This document shows, piece after piece, positions 36,910 through 47,900 of a stretch of DNA of 64,000 nucleotides; positions within the stretch are counted from its first letter, which is position 1, and each line of letters starts with the position of its first letter. The translations under genes were made by a program, and so were the position numbers. This stretch comes from Scedosporium boydii (taxonomy: Eukaryota; Ascomycota; Sordariomycetes; Microascales; Microascaceae). The stretch covers positions 1 to 64,000 of the forward strand of contig NJFT01000123.1 in NCBI GenBank assembly GCA_002221725.1, read 5' to 3'. The notes beneath the pieces are model-generated. The model made no database searches, was not told where the DNA came from, and saw nothing but the letters and a program-made list of their open reading frames with translations.

Positions 36910-37490
36910 ATGGCCCAATCCACCGCCCATCGCCGCCTCCTCCAAGAGTACCGCGCCCTCACCAACAACCCGCCCGACGGCATCACCGCCGGCCCCGTCT
37001 CAGAAGATGACCTCCTCCACTGGGAGGCGCTCATCCAAGGGCCCGAGGGGACCCCCTTCGAAGGCGGCGTCTTCCCCGCAGAGCTCAAGTTCCCCAAGGA
37101 CTATCCGCTTGCCCCGCCTACCATGCGCTTCCTGACAGATATATGGCATCCTAACAGTACGCTTCTCTTATAACCCTGTCCCTTTTTTTCTATCCATATT
37201 TTTATGCAAAAGAAGAAGAAAGCTAACAAAATCCAGTCTACACAAGCGGCCTCGTCTGCATCTCTATCCTCCACGCCCCCGGCGACGACCCAAACCACTA
37301 CGAGCACGCCTCCGAGCGCTGGTCCCCGATCCAATCCGTCGAGAAGATCCTCATCAGCGTCATGAGCATGCTCGCCGAGCCCAACGACGAGAGTCCCGCC
37401 AACGTCGAAGCCGCTAAGATGTGGAGGGAGAGGAGGGAGGACTACGAGAAGAAGGTGAGGGATGATGTCAGGAAGATGCTGGGCTTGTAA
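36910..37490 (+). CDS. UBC7: Ubiquitin-conjugating enzyme E2, Ubc7/UBE2G type
   Basis: E2 enzyme of 166 residues that, with Cue1-type partners and ER ligases, ubiquitinates ER-associated degradation substrates. Exons 36910-37156 and 37237-37490 join in phase 1 (A|TC, Ile). The UBC fold is complete: [19 protein letters not shown], the [14 protein letters not shown] block, [16 protein letters not shown] with the catalytic Cys at residue 90, and then the acidic insertion [17 protein letters not shown] that marks Ubc7, Ubc3/Cdc34 and UBE2G proteins. The intron falls just before the active-site loop. The 3' end converges with the auxilin-like gene, 291 bp away. Length matches the family. Confidence 0.96.
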
Positions 37491-37781
37491 GAGAGAGATT
37501 CGGAACAAGCGGGGGTAATTTGAGGCTTGGCAGAATGCCCGGCTTTGCGGTTGTATTCTGTTTGGGGAAAGAGATGGGTATTATGATAGACTTTTTTGAT
37601 TTCGCGTTTTGCATTGCATGGTGTTCACTTTCATCACGGTCGCTTCAGTTGGCATGTAGAATTAATACAAAAACACGCCTTGAAAACTTTCAAAATATAA
37701 TCATCCTCTATCATTATGCGATCATTGTCGTCTAATAACACCGTAAGCTTCTAGGGCTACCAGATGCAACGAAATCCAAAT

Positions 37782-40578
37782 CTACAGTCCATTCTCCGCC
37801 TTAAACTTGTCCCAGCTCTCATTGAGCGTGCTAAACACCGTTCCAGCGATTAGCCGCACCTCGGTCGAGGCATCCTGTGGTAGCTATACAGAAGTTTGGT
37901 TAGTTTAGGTTCTATTGTGCAACGCTAGAGTAAATCAAGGGGGATTGGCCTGAACATACCTTGTCCGGATGCGTCTTGGCAATCGCCTTCATGTAAATTA
38001 CCTTGACCCTATTCGCCATCACAAGCTCATGGAGCCCAACCTTCTTCCATCCACTACCCTCCCAGAGCACCTGATCGAGGCTACTAAGCAGCGCCCGCAG
38101 GTTCTCCCTCTTCCCATCACGCCACGCGCCGACCCGCGCATCGACGCGCTCCGAAATGACAAACTTCTCCTCGTCCTCGAGCGCCGCAGCCTGGTTCGCC
38201 GCGCGAAGCCTCTCCACGGCTTCAGAATTCTTCTGCGGGCCGAGATCGGACAGCGCCGAGGTTCGGGGTTTCGGCTTGGGGATCGCAGCCGGACGGGGAG
38301 CCGGCTTGGGCTTGGGAGCTACGGCTTTCTGACATCGTTGGCGACCGGCGATGGCGGCTGAGCCGCCGAGGCCCGCCTCGATGCACGATTGCCAGACCGC
38401 GCCGGCATCGGCCCACCGTTCCATTTGCTCTAGCGCCTCAGCCTTGCGGCTGAGCGCCTTGCCGTATAGATCCTTCATGTCGCGGTGCTCCTCGCCGCCA
38501 CTTTCCACCACGACCGCCACCGTCTCGCCCTGACCGAGACTGGGTCCGATGATCTTGATAGCCTGGTCCGCATCTTCGAGCGCCTGCTTGGCCTCGCCCG
38601 TCTTTAGGCCGGTCAGCGCGCGGTTCGTAAGGAGGATAATGCTTAGCGGATGGGTAGCCGGGAGGGCGAGAAGGGAAGATGAGTAAGATTCGTGTGCCGA
38701 TGCAAAGTCGCCGCGCTTGAAATGCGCTGTTCCTTCGAGCCGGTGCTTCGTGGAAGTTTGAAGAGCTACAGGCGTAATGGCGGGTATTTGGCGCGTAGGG
38801 CGCGGTGTTGGCTTGGGCATAGGCGGAGTAGCTCGTTTGGGAGCCGCAACCGGTGTCCTTTGCGCAGGCCGCTGGGGAAGGGTAGTAGTAGTCGTGGATA
38901 GTGTAGAAGTGGTGCCAAAAAGAAGGTCCGGCTCCTCGGGGAGAGGTGCCTGGGGCTTGGTCGACTCCACCGGCGTCGCCTTTCGTCTTCGGTTTGGACT
39001 CACATACGTCGACACATCATCATCTTCGGCAGCAAGCCTGTTCAAGCGCGATCGCGCGTCAAGAGGGCGGGATTGTTGTTGCTGCCATTTGGGTGGTCCT
39101 GGGCTTTGTCGACGGGACTGAGGTGGGGGGACGGCAGGCGATCGTTCGCGCGAGGAAGGTTGCTGGCCGCGAGCCGGGCGACGGTCTGATCGCATTCCAG
39201 AATCTAGCATCATGGCTTCGTCAGTAGCATCGGGCTGCTTCTCGGATGCATGCATTCTGTCCTGCTGCGCTGTGCGCATCCACTTCGGCTGATTTGGGTC
39301 TCCTTCGTATTGGAAATCTGCCACGGCTTTCTGAACCTTCTTCTGGCCAGTTTTCCAGAGCGAGTTGGCCGTTTTCAAGAAGCTTGTCCCCATCGCAGCT
39401 GCAGTCTTAGCTAGGTCGTTATCGCCACTAGCCTGAGGTCGATTTTCGGGGCCAGAGGGACCGTCTCGAGCCCACGGTGGTTGTGATTGACCTGGAGACG
39501 CGTCCCGTGTATTTCTGGTGGGGCGCTGGGCGGCGCCTCCCTTAGCCTTCTCCTTGGAGCGCCTATGAGCGTCATCCAGCAGCCAGTTCACAGCAGCCTG
39601 GACGTTCAGACCCGCCCCACTCTCCGTCAAGCCGCGCCGCGCGTCTTCGTCTGTGAATCCATAATCTACTAATTGGGCAACCGCTTTGTCGAACGGATCG
39701 ACTTCGCCTCGGGGAGTTCGAGTTCGGGGAGGTTGAGGAGCATCTACCTCATCTTCAGAATCGGATTCGTCTAGTTCTATCGGCTTTCCAGGCTCTGGTT
39801 GCTGCGCCGCCCGCTGCGCTACCTCCTGCCTTTTCCGAATTTCCTCAACAGGCCGGCCGAGGTCACCTAGAAAGTCGACATCTTCGCTGGCAACCGCAAC
39901 TGGTGCGCTTGCCCGTTCTGCGGGCTTCCGCTTCGGCAAGTTGCTCAGACCGAAGGGATCGTCGTCGTCCTCCGCGAACGCAGCATTTTCGGCGCCAGGG
40001 CTCGGGTTCCACGACGCCGGGTTGCTCAAATCGAGGCCAGGTGGGGGCGTTGGCTTGCTGGACTCAGGAGGTGGGGGGTAGTGGCTTGCGTTGTCCACTT
40101 TAGTATCGGCTCGGAAAGCCGCGAAGAGGTCGTCGTCATCGCCGTTGGGTTTCGATGCGGTGGAAGGTGGAGGGATGGCGGGAGAGGATGTTCGTGACGT
40201 GGCGCCCGAGCCTAGGGAATCGAGAAAATGGCTGCCGAACTGCGACTCGGCGTTCTTTCGGCGCTCTTCTTCCTTCCTGCGCTTCTCTGCTTCGAGTCGC
40301 TCCTGTTGCTCCTTTAGGCTGAGATTCGCGTTGGGTTTCGAGGGGCCGAAACTAAAGAGGTTGCTGAAGCTGTCCTCGGTCGCCTTCGCAGCAGCAGGTT
40401 TTGGTCTGGAGGAGCCTGAGCCCTGTGCGGAGAGCGGCGTATTCCTCCCCGAGGCGAAGGGGGAGGGCGAAGGGCGCAGTGATGGATAGGAGCCGATCGG
40501 GGGGGTGGGTGTGGGGTTCGCGGGTTTGGAGCTTTGGGTACTGGAGGCGTTCCAGTTCAGGCCGGCAAGGTCATCCAT
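37782..40578 (-). CDS. SWA2: Auxilin-like J-domain protein (Swa2 type) with UBA and TPR
   Basis: Co-chaperone that recruits Hsp70 to uncoat clathrin vesicles. Exons 40578-37960 and 37883-37782 give 906 residues. The N-terminal 290 residues are low complexity with NWN and DPF-like motifs expected for clathrin and adaptor binding (DDDPFGLSNL, DPFDKAV). A UBA domain covers about 296-337 (LVDYGFTDEDARRGL...AAVNWLLDDA). After a Pro/Ser/Arg-rich linker, TPR-like helices at about 609-690 include GTAHFKRGDFASAHESY. The J domain ends the protein; HPDK is at 870-873 and the intron lies immediately after it. The last 33 residues (LPQDASTEVRLIAGTVFSTL onwards) come from the second exon and complete helices III-IV. 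The UBA-TPR-J order is that of yeast Swa2/Aux1. Confidence 0.92.
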
Positions 40579-40704
40579 GGTGTTGTTAATTTAGGAAGAA
40601 AGGAAGTATGAGAATCAAGTGGTATTCCCCTAGAGTCATTGAGTCATTATGAGGGTTTTGCGGCTAGGGAAAAGGAGGAGGATAGAGGAGTTGGTGTTCT
40701 TGGT

Positions 40705-40721
40705 GGATCGATCGATCGATG
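40705..40721. repeat. Short GATC-rich tandem repeat
   Basis: Three to four overlapping copies of GATCGATC upstream of the auxilin-like gene. It is a perfect palindromic simple repeat. Confidence 0.6.
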
Positions 40722-40891
40722 CCCCAAGCTGTGATGGCGATATTAGAGGCTTTAGCTCCCTGAATATTATCCACCAAACGAGTTTAAGAGGGACTACTTC
40801 GTAGTTGGGTAGCAATTGTCAACAGCTGCACATGGCAATTTTAACTTAGTCATCGCCGGTTTTATGTCATCACCTGTTTATAACGATATAA

Positions 40892-41485
40892 TTTTCTCGA
40901 TTCACGTTTGCCTTCACGTCCGCCCAGCAACGCGAGGAAGATATCATTCAACGTATTGCCTGGTATAGCGGCGCCATTTTGATCGCCGCGGACCTAAAGC
41001 GACAGGGAGAACAAGGCCTTATCTCCCGTCTCGTCGCCCATCACTTGAGAATCGACGACGAGAAGCGATGCGAAGTGGAGCCGGCCAGCAATTGGCCCCG
41101 CTGCAAAATAAACTAAACAGCCAACAGCCAAACAAAACATCAATGGATTTTCTAATTCAGAAGACCAGCCTACGAAACCAACTTACGAAAAAATCAAATT
41201 GATCACCTTGGAATTCTATGAACAGACACGCCTCGTGGAGGCAAAGTCGGCCGCCGCCGGGTGATCATTGTAGCGATCATAAAGGCCAAGCTGGCAGAGG
41301 CAATCGAACCCGGTTTGTCTGCAACGGCTAACAACCCTTCTGACTTACTGAGGATCTGATTCCCGTGTTAGCTTCATTTCGAGAAACACAAAAATCTGCA
41401 GCTCCACAAAGAGCGAGATCTCGTGCTCCCTGTATTCCGCATTGCCGACATGGTGGTGACAGTTGAATCACTGGTGTGTTCTTAA
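40892..41485 (+). pseudogene. Decayed coding relic, family not recognised
   Basis: Four consecutive pieces on the plus strand read like protein but are broken by stops and two frame changes: 40892-41113 (ends at TAA), 41112-41261 (different frame, ends at TGA), 41270-41356 (first frame again, ends at TGA) and 41372-41482 (same frame, ends at TAA). The first piece uses mostly GC-ending codons and reads RIAWYSGAILIAADLKRQGE; the second contains YEKIKLITLEFYEQTRLVEA; the third IIKAKLAEAIEPGLSA; the fourth KERDLVLPVFRIADMVVTVE. No clear splice pairs repair the breaks. An ATG at 40865 with a weak 52-nt intron could start the first piece. Either a pseudogene or a multi-intron gene I cannot resolve. 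I do not recognise a family. Confidence 0.4.
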
Positions 41486-42798
41486 GGGACGATCGATCCA
41501 ATTTCCCCTCCTATTAGTTGCTCCCTCGGCGTTTCACCTCTTCAGCCAAAAAAGATGCCTGGTGGCCCACTAACTCACCAGTCAATACCTCAGTAATATT
41601 CCCACATTGCAGGGGCGATTGAGGGTTCTTGGGCTAGTCCCACTGAAGAAGCAAAATTAATTATGCAATGGGTCGCAAAATCGCGCCTCGAAGGGGGCGG
41701 GGTCATTGAATGACATGGAAGCTGTTCACGACCTCACTAATGAGGAATTTCCTGTATTAGGCTCCGGAAGAAACAGATTCGATGTACAAGTATCGTCTTC
41801 GAAGGATCAATCTCCTCGCACCTGGGGGAGAGATGATATTAAACTCTTGCGATTGTTCATCTCAAGTCCTCGACTTGGTTAGCGCTCTGCGCCCATGACC
41901 TGTGGCGTTCTGGGGTCAGGAATGGCGGGCAACTGATTGGTCTGCAGACGGTCCCTTGTCTCTCTGTGACCCTGAAACCCGTTTCAAGTCAACTTCCAGG
42001 ATGCGTGCCCGGGCCAATCCGCGACGCCCACTTTCCCATTTCAGATTACACTTGACAGTGATTATCTCTGTCGCATACTGTGATGCTGTTGTACCTCCAT
42101 ACTGAGGTACACTCCACTCCAGGGTACCAAGCTCCTTTGCCAGGCAAGTAATTTCGCTGGCCTTGGTCGTGGAAACTCGCAATGGTCTAGCCCATCGATA
42201 AGATTAAAGCTGCCATCAACATCCTCTATAAAGGCATGGATTAAGAGTGGATAGGCGTCATTGGCACCCCATGGTGGCAGGGAGTGGAGAGTCTTTATTT
42301 CGTAGGATCCGGGCGTAACCGTCGATTGAGCCCTTCCAGATTCATTGAATCGATGTTGATGTCGTATTTTGTTGGGATTCGATCCTGGGGAGATACCTCC
42401 TTGGCGAGGAGACCCAAGTGAACGGCATATGACGCCACTGACGACAGAGCCAAGCCATGGATCAATTGATCATGTCCAGTCCACGGCGACACAAAAGGTG
42501 CAACCTCACCACAACCACGACACTACACTACTTGTACAATTTGAACCTTTTGGAAGTTCTGCTGTTCAAGGTGTCCAATGCTGCCCAGCGGGACGCTACA
42601 TATGGTCGAAACACCAATGCGCCACGAACAATCGTGCCGAGTGTGACGAAGAGTTGTGTGTGAAGTCCAAAGGGCCTGGCCAGACTGGTCTCAGGAGTTA
42701 TGTTTTAACTGGAAAGGATCATCTAGCATTAGTGACGTTTGTGACATGGGATGGGAAAACCTGGGAGAGAGACCCCCTTTCCCGGGATGACTGGATCT

Positions 42799-42822
42799 GG
42801 GCGATCCTGGGGGCGATCCTGG
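42799..42822. repeat. Tandem 12-bp duplication
   Basis: Two exact adjacent copies of GGGCGATCCTGG. A minor local duplication in non-coding sequence. Confidence 0.7.
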
Positions 42823-44125
42823 ACCGAAGACAATGTGACCAGCTTCATATCGCCCTCCAACTTCTCACGCCTCTTTACAAAGTACTTAACCTGCTGGCAC
42901 TTCCCCAGGTTCATGGTACTAATTCCGTTGAGGTCCTCCAAGTAGTCAATTTGAGTCTGACCCGACTATGAAATCCACATGCTGGCGCTGGATGTTTCCC
43001 ATCATCATAGCTGTTTGCTCGACGCCGGACAGGATTTGTTGCTCACGAACTTACGAGGCATCTCTAACTGTGCTGCCTGTGGCTAGCCGGTTGTTACATG
43101 ATGAGAAGTTACTCATCATCATCATCATCCAGAATCTGGAGCCAAGATGGCATCGGGCGTGTTGTTCGTCTAACCCTTGATAGAGAATTACGACAGCTCT
43201 AGCTTCTCATCTTCTTTTTAGCTCTGCTCTTCGTTTCACGGCGTGTTAGTGAGGTTTCTCGTGATGCCTTGCAATACCAAAGTGGAGAAAGGGAAATGAG
43301 CCCAAGCCTGTTCCTTGGTATGCCAGCCACGATCTCATCCCGCGCATTCATTTATAGTCCAGCCCCGGAAGGATCTCTCAAGAGCTTTTTCCAGGGGCTT
43401 CGCCATCGGCCCCCAATAATCAGACGTGATTCAAGCTTATCGCCGTCCCAAAGAACTACTTTTGTCCTCGGCAGTATCCTCACGGTATATCAGTCCCTAA
43501 AGACGACTTGACTGATTTCCCCTCAGTCTACTAGAAGTCAGCGTTGTGACGACAGGCTGGCGATGAAGTCGCGAGACCGTTTTGGTCTCAGTCGAAGCAG
43601 GACTCGTGCTCATTTACCCTGGCCCGACACCCCTCGCTCCACCCTCGTCAATCGTCAATTGATGGCTTGGACAAATTCCCAGGCGTTATCAGAGTCCCTG
43701 GCTAATTAACAGGCTCGACGTCCCCGCCGTGGATTGGTTAGTTCAATTGCTCCTCGTCGCAGAATCAAGCGCGGCAGGGAAGCCCCGTAAAGCCCCCAAC
43801 TAATTAGAGCGTTTCTCCCACTGTGTATCCGAGGTACCTCCACACGGCCTCTACCTTTGTACCTGGACCCAGCCAAGGCACGATCACACCTCGCCAGTGG
43901 CCCCTTCCCACTCTCTGGCGCTCTTCATATTATCGTCTCTGCCTCTTCCTTCTTCTTTTTGGTCTTCACCTTTCCTTCCTCACCTCCTTCCTTCACTGGT
44001 GGATTCCTCCCTTCAAGCTTGCGAGCCTCTTCTCAACCTCATCAGTTGATCTTGGGCCGCTTGTCAGTCACTCTTTTGCAAACACTCCTTTTCTAAACAC
44101 TCATTTGCTTGCTGTCGCTCTCATT

Positions 44126-44145
44126 TTTTTTTTTTTTTTTTTTAG
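44126..44145. repeat. Poly-T tract
   Basis: A homopolymer T run of about 19 bases in the probable 5' leader or promoter of the DUF1996 gene, ending in TTTAG, which could also be a polypyrimidine tract before a 5' UTR splice acceptor. Confidence 0.6.
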
Positions 44146-44609
44146 GAAATCAACCCTCGTTTCGCTCATTGCTTCGCACAATCAAAATCTTGTGTTGATC
44201 ACATTCGCTTCTTTGGTCCAGATAGAGGAAGACACGAGGATATCACTGGGATCCGATTTTACTACGTTTTGCGACACTTTGCTCGATATAGAAATCCCGG
44301 TGCCCCATAGCCGCCGACTTACACGCTGGTCGCCCCAAACCTCGATCCATTTTACATCGGCTCCGATACCAACGCAATCCACTCACGGAGCCCAAGTGAC
44401 GGACACGACGGAGTTTGCTCCTCATTTCCGATCTCAACTTCATTCTCCTCGAAGGAAGTATATGAATCTGTAGCCTAGGGCCCCAATCGCCTTAGCAAAC
44501 GACCGGACTTAGATCTCGTGTGGAGGAAAGTGAGGTCTAACAAAACTCTAGCTACACCAGTCCCAGATTTCAAAGTCATCGTCGAATTTCACTCGAACCG
44601 ATTATTAAA

Positions 44610-46326
44610 ATGCTGAGCAAGGCTGCCCTTGGCGCTGTTCTCCTCGGCGCCGTTGGCGTCGATGCGTTCTGGCGCATGGAATGCCCTCACCGACTTGGTC
44701 TCGCTCGAATTGACCCTTTGGTCAACCCGGGCGTTGCTTCCGCGCATGCCCACGCCATCTATGGTTCTAACGGTATGTCGCCAAATCTTGCGCGAGAGCA
44801 GCCCTTCAATTCCTCCGCTAGTTTAACACTTACACTAACACCAACACCATCGAAGGCTTCGGAGTCAGCTCTGGCTTCCAGGATCTCGCCGCCGGTGATT
44901 GTACATCTTGCCGTGTGAAGCAGGACAAGTCCGCATATTGGCACCCCCAACTCTATTTCAAAGATGCTGCCACTGGCGAATACGAGGAGGTGAAGCCTCT
45001 CGGAGGCATGCTTGCGTAAGTGGTCTCCCTCCTCCGTCCAAGAAAGAAAAAAAGGTATTAACAAACTGAAGCTACTACTTCCTCAATGGCGAGAATATTC
45101 AGCCCTTCCCTCCTGGCTTCAGGATGATTGCTGGTGACAACAACCGACGTGACTTTACCGCCCCTTGGGATTACACCGGTCCCGACCCGGAGAAGTCTAC
45201 TTGGAGGGCGGAGGGCTATGTCGACCAATCCATCCTTCGACAGTTGGCCATCGGCGTCAACTGTCTTAACTATAACAAGCCCGGAGAGCCGACTTTGATG
45301 CGCCACTACCTCCCCGACAAGGCTTTTCTTGATGCCAACTGCCCCGACGGCATCCGATTCGAACTCATGTTCCCATCCTGCTGGGTTGGCAACGGCGTCC
45401 TTGAGAGCGCTAACCACAAGGACCACGTCGCCTACCCCGATACCGTCTTGGACGGCCCTTGTCCTTCTGACTTCCCCGTCCGTCTCCCGGGCCTGATGTT
45501 TGAGAGTTTCTATAATACTCCCGAATTCAAAGACCGCGCTGGTACCTTCGTCATTTCCAATGGCGACACCGAGGGTAACGCCTCCCGTCCCCCTTTTAGC
45601 ATTTATGTTTTCCTGAATGTAAAGACTAACATTCCCCTCCCCCTTTACCTAGGCTTTGGTTACCATGGAGATTTCATCTCTGGTTGGGACGAAGAGACAC
45701 TGAGACAAGCTGTTAACCAGTGTACCAACTTGAGTGGAAGGATTGACGACTGTCCTGTTTTCCAGCTCCAAAGCCAGGATGAGGCTTCACAGTGCAACCT
45801 CAACACCCCTGGCCTCCTTTCGGCTGACAATGTCTTCGGTCCTATGGCATCCCTTCCGGGTCTCGGAGACATCGTTAGTGGGGTTGTTGATGCTCTCGGG
45901 GGTGGTGACTCGCAAGACTCGGCCTCTAAGGGAGGTATCTTTAAGGAGGATCCCAGCCCGATTAATGCTTCTTCGCAGGAGCCCGAGCCCAAGCCCGAGC
46001 CTGAACCGGAACCGGAACCCACACCTGAACCTGCACCCGCACCCGCACCTGAACCTGAACCCGAGCCGGAGCCGGAGCCAACTCCCGAGCCTGTCGTCAC
46101 CCCACCTCCCGTGGCCGTCGCCGAGGAAGACAATGATGAGTTTTACAGCACCGATTACATCAGGAACGGCAACGTTTTGAGCAAGATTCTCTGGGTCCAG
46201 GAGGTCGTCTATGTCACAGAGATCGCCTCGGACGCCGAAGTTGTCACTGTTACCCCCAGTGCACCCGCACGAAAGAACAGACGGTCGCATCTCCACATGC
46301 ATGGACATCTCCGCCACCGCCACTAA
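44610..46326 (+). CDS. Secreted DUF1996 protein with Pro-Glu repeat tail
   Basis: Four exons, 44610-44772, 44856-45015, 45072-45574 and 45653-46326, give 499 residues. Residues 1-19 (MLSKAALGAVLLGAVGVDA) are a signal peptide. The DUF1996 domain follows at once with FWRMECPHRLGLARIDPLVN, and includes HAHAIYGSNGFG, SAYWHPQLYF, DFTAPWDY and SNGDTEGFGYHGDFISGWD. The third intron is 78 nt with no stop and in frame, so it can be read through, adding 26 residues between SNGDTEG and FGYHGDF; removing it restores the continuous family motif. After the domain come about 45 residues of alternating Pro and Glu (EPEPEPTPEP type), then a basic, His-rich end (HLHMHGHLRHRH). The family is common in filamentous fungi, and its activity is not established. 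No GPI signal is seen. Confidence 0.88.
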
Positions 46327-47900
46327 ATCAGCCAGCGGATCCGATGGCATGGCATGTCCGGCTATCGACGAGCCGGGTCGCTTGCTTCTTGCTTTCCTGT
46401 ACTTTTAAATTTCATCTTTTTTAAGGATTTTATCTTCTCAAGCACGGGGTTCATACGTGGAGGAAGGATGCCCATTGCAGTCTAAACAGTGGACGGGGGG
46501 TTTTGCATGGCGTTTGATGGTGCGCAACGAAAGAATTTTGTTTAGTTTTTCTAGCTTTAACAAAAAGTAGGATCTTCTTATTTTGAAAATGCTGCTCAAG
46601 TGGCGGTGCTAGAATAACATAGACAGCTTCTCTTTGCCGTCCGTCAATACCAACCATTTATACATAAACGAATTGCCGACGAAGAAATGCATTCGATGAC
46701 TTTGAAAGGAGACTCTAGGTAGATTCAGGGCAGTCCACATCAAATGAGGAGTTCGAAGCAGTCTGTTTTCTCTTTCCCGCTCGCTTCTGAAATGATAGAG
46801 GGTTTGTTTAACGAAGAGCAAACTCCCCAACGACTCGACAATTCTTGACTTCCTCTTCCCCATCAACATGTAAAAACCCCCGGCTGTCCGCTGACCTTTT
46901 TCGCTGCATTGAACGTGACTGGAGCTACGACGAAACAATCAAAAGCATCATGCCCTGAAGGCAACGCATTTCTCGGCTCTTGCAGATCGCCCCAGTAAAT
47001 AGGGCTGCGCCGGTCGATCTTTTTTTTTTTCCTTTCCCCTCCACTGCACGCTTGGAGGCATCTATGCGTCATGTTCTTTTCCTCGCTTGGCCGAGCGCAG
47101 CCATGAATATCGCATAAACGACTTGGACTTACCCGCTTCTATCACCCCACACACTGTTTTCCCCCTCTCTCTTGTCTGTTTTTCATCGGACTTCAGAGCT
47201 AAAGGGGTCTATTTCACGGTCTATCCTCGATTCTATGTGTTGCAATATTACTCCTTTTTACTTCGCGGTCGCCATCTGTGAGGGTTAAGTTGGTAGTCAA
47301 GGGATACAGATAGAACCTTCAATTGCTGAAACATATGGGTGATGAGATAAGGCGCTTCTTCCCATAACAAGAATATATTAATATACGCATATAGTAAGTG
47401 CCGTGTCTCCTGCGCCGTCCCTTTCCAAAGGATCAACAGCCTGTGGCCCTGGTTCCAGGTTTGGATGGAGGGTGGGTGCAGATTGGAATGTCGCATATAT
47501 GCAGGTCGGCTAAGTCGTACGCGAGTAACGCATTCCTCGGGAGATGAGGGTCGAGAGCTGTGATCGGATCGTAATGGCCTTCTCGCTCTGCAAATTCCCG
47601 GTCTGGAGGGTTGGTGTTGAAATATTGATGGGGAGCCATTTATATGGAGGCTAGTGTGCATCTCGATGCGGAAGCGAGTTCTTCTGTCGTTTGTTGTTTT
47701 TCAGATGAAAAGGCTATCACCAACCATCGCTTATGTCCTCTTGCCTCCTTTATTTTTTTGTCCTTCTCTCTAGCTTCTCGGTTGTCGGGTTTTTGCCGTC
47801 CTCGCATATCACGATAAGATAGACCTCACTCGCGTCATGGAGTGGTGAAGGTAGGCAAAGGCCACCCTTTCTTACTCTGCGGCTTCAACACTTCGGTATA
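46327..47900. other. Intergenic, no gene seen
   Basis: About 1.6 kb between two plus-strand genes. Minus-strand frames of up to 137 codons (for example 47248-47661) show no domain. Probably the 3' UTR of the DUF1996 gene and the promoter and leader of the next gene. Confidence 0.45.

Larger units (their letters stand above)
41486..44609. other. 3.1 kb region without a supported gene
   Basis: Open frames at 42369-42971 and 43823-44473 (plus) lack domains; the second is pyrimidine-rich and is probably the promoter or leader of the downstream DUF1996 gene. A poly-T tract occurs near 44126-44144 and an exact 12-bp tandem duplication at 42799-42822. No RNA gene recognised. Confidence 0.5.

Noticed and set aside
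42372..42390. GGGATTCGATCCTGGGG, tRNA T-arm-like sequence
   Set aside because: No acceptor stem, D-arm or anticodon arm could be paired around it. The same holds for the T-loop-like GTTCGAACTCGGG near 25384 and the sequence near 41300.
42369..42971. 200-codon plus-strand open frame
   Set aside because: No domain and no coding-like third-position pattern; contains a tandem 12-bp duplication typical of non-coding drift. The frame may begin at a non-ATG codon.
43823..44473. 216-codon frame upstream of the DUF1996 gene
   Set aside because: Mostly a pyrimidine-rich leader with a poly-T run read as Phe repeats; better explained as 5' UTR or promoter.
45660..46133. Minus-strand frame made of Ser/Gly repeats
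   Set aside because: It is the antisense reading of the Pro-Glu repeat of the DUF1996 protein.
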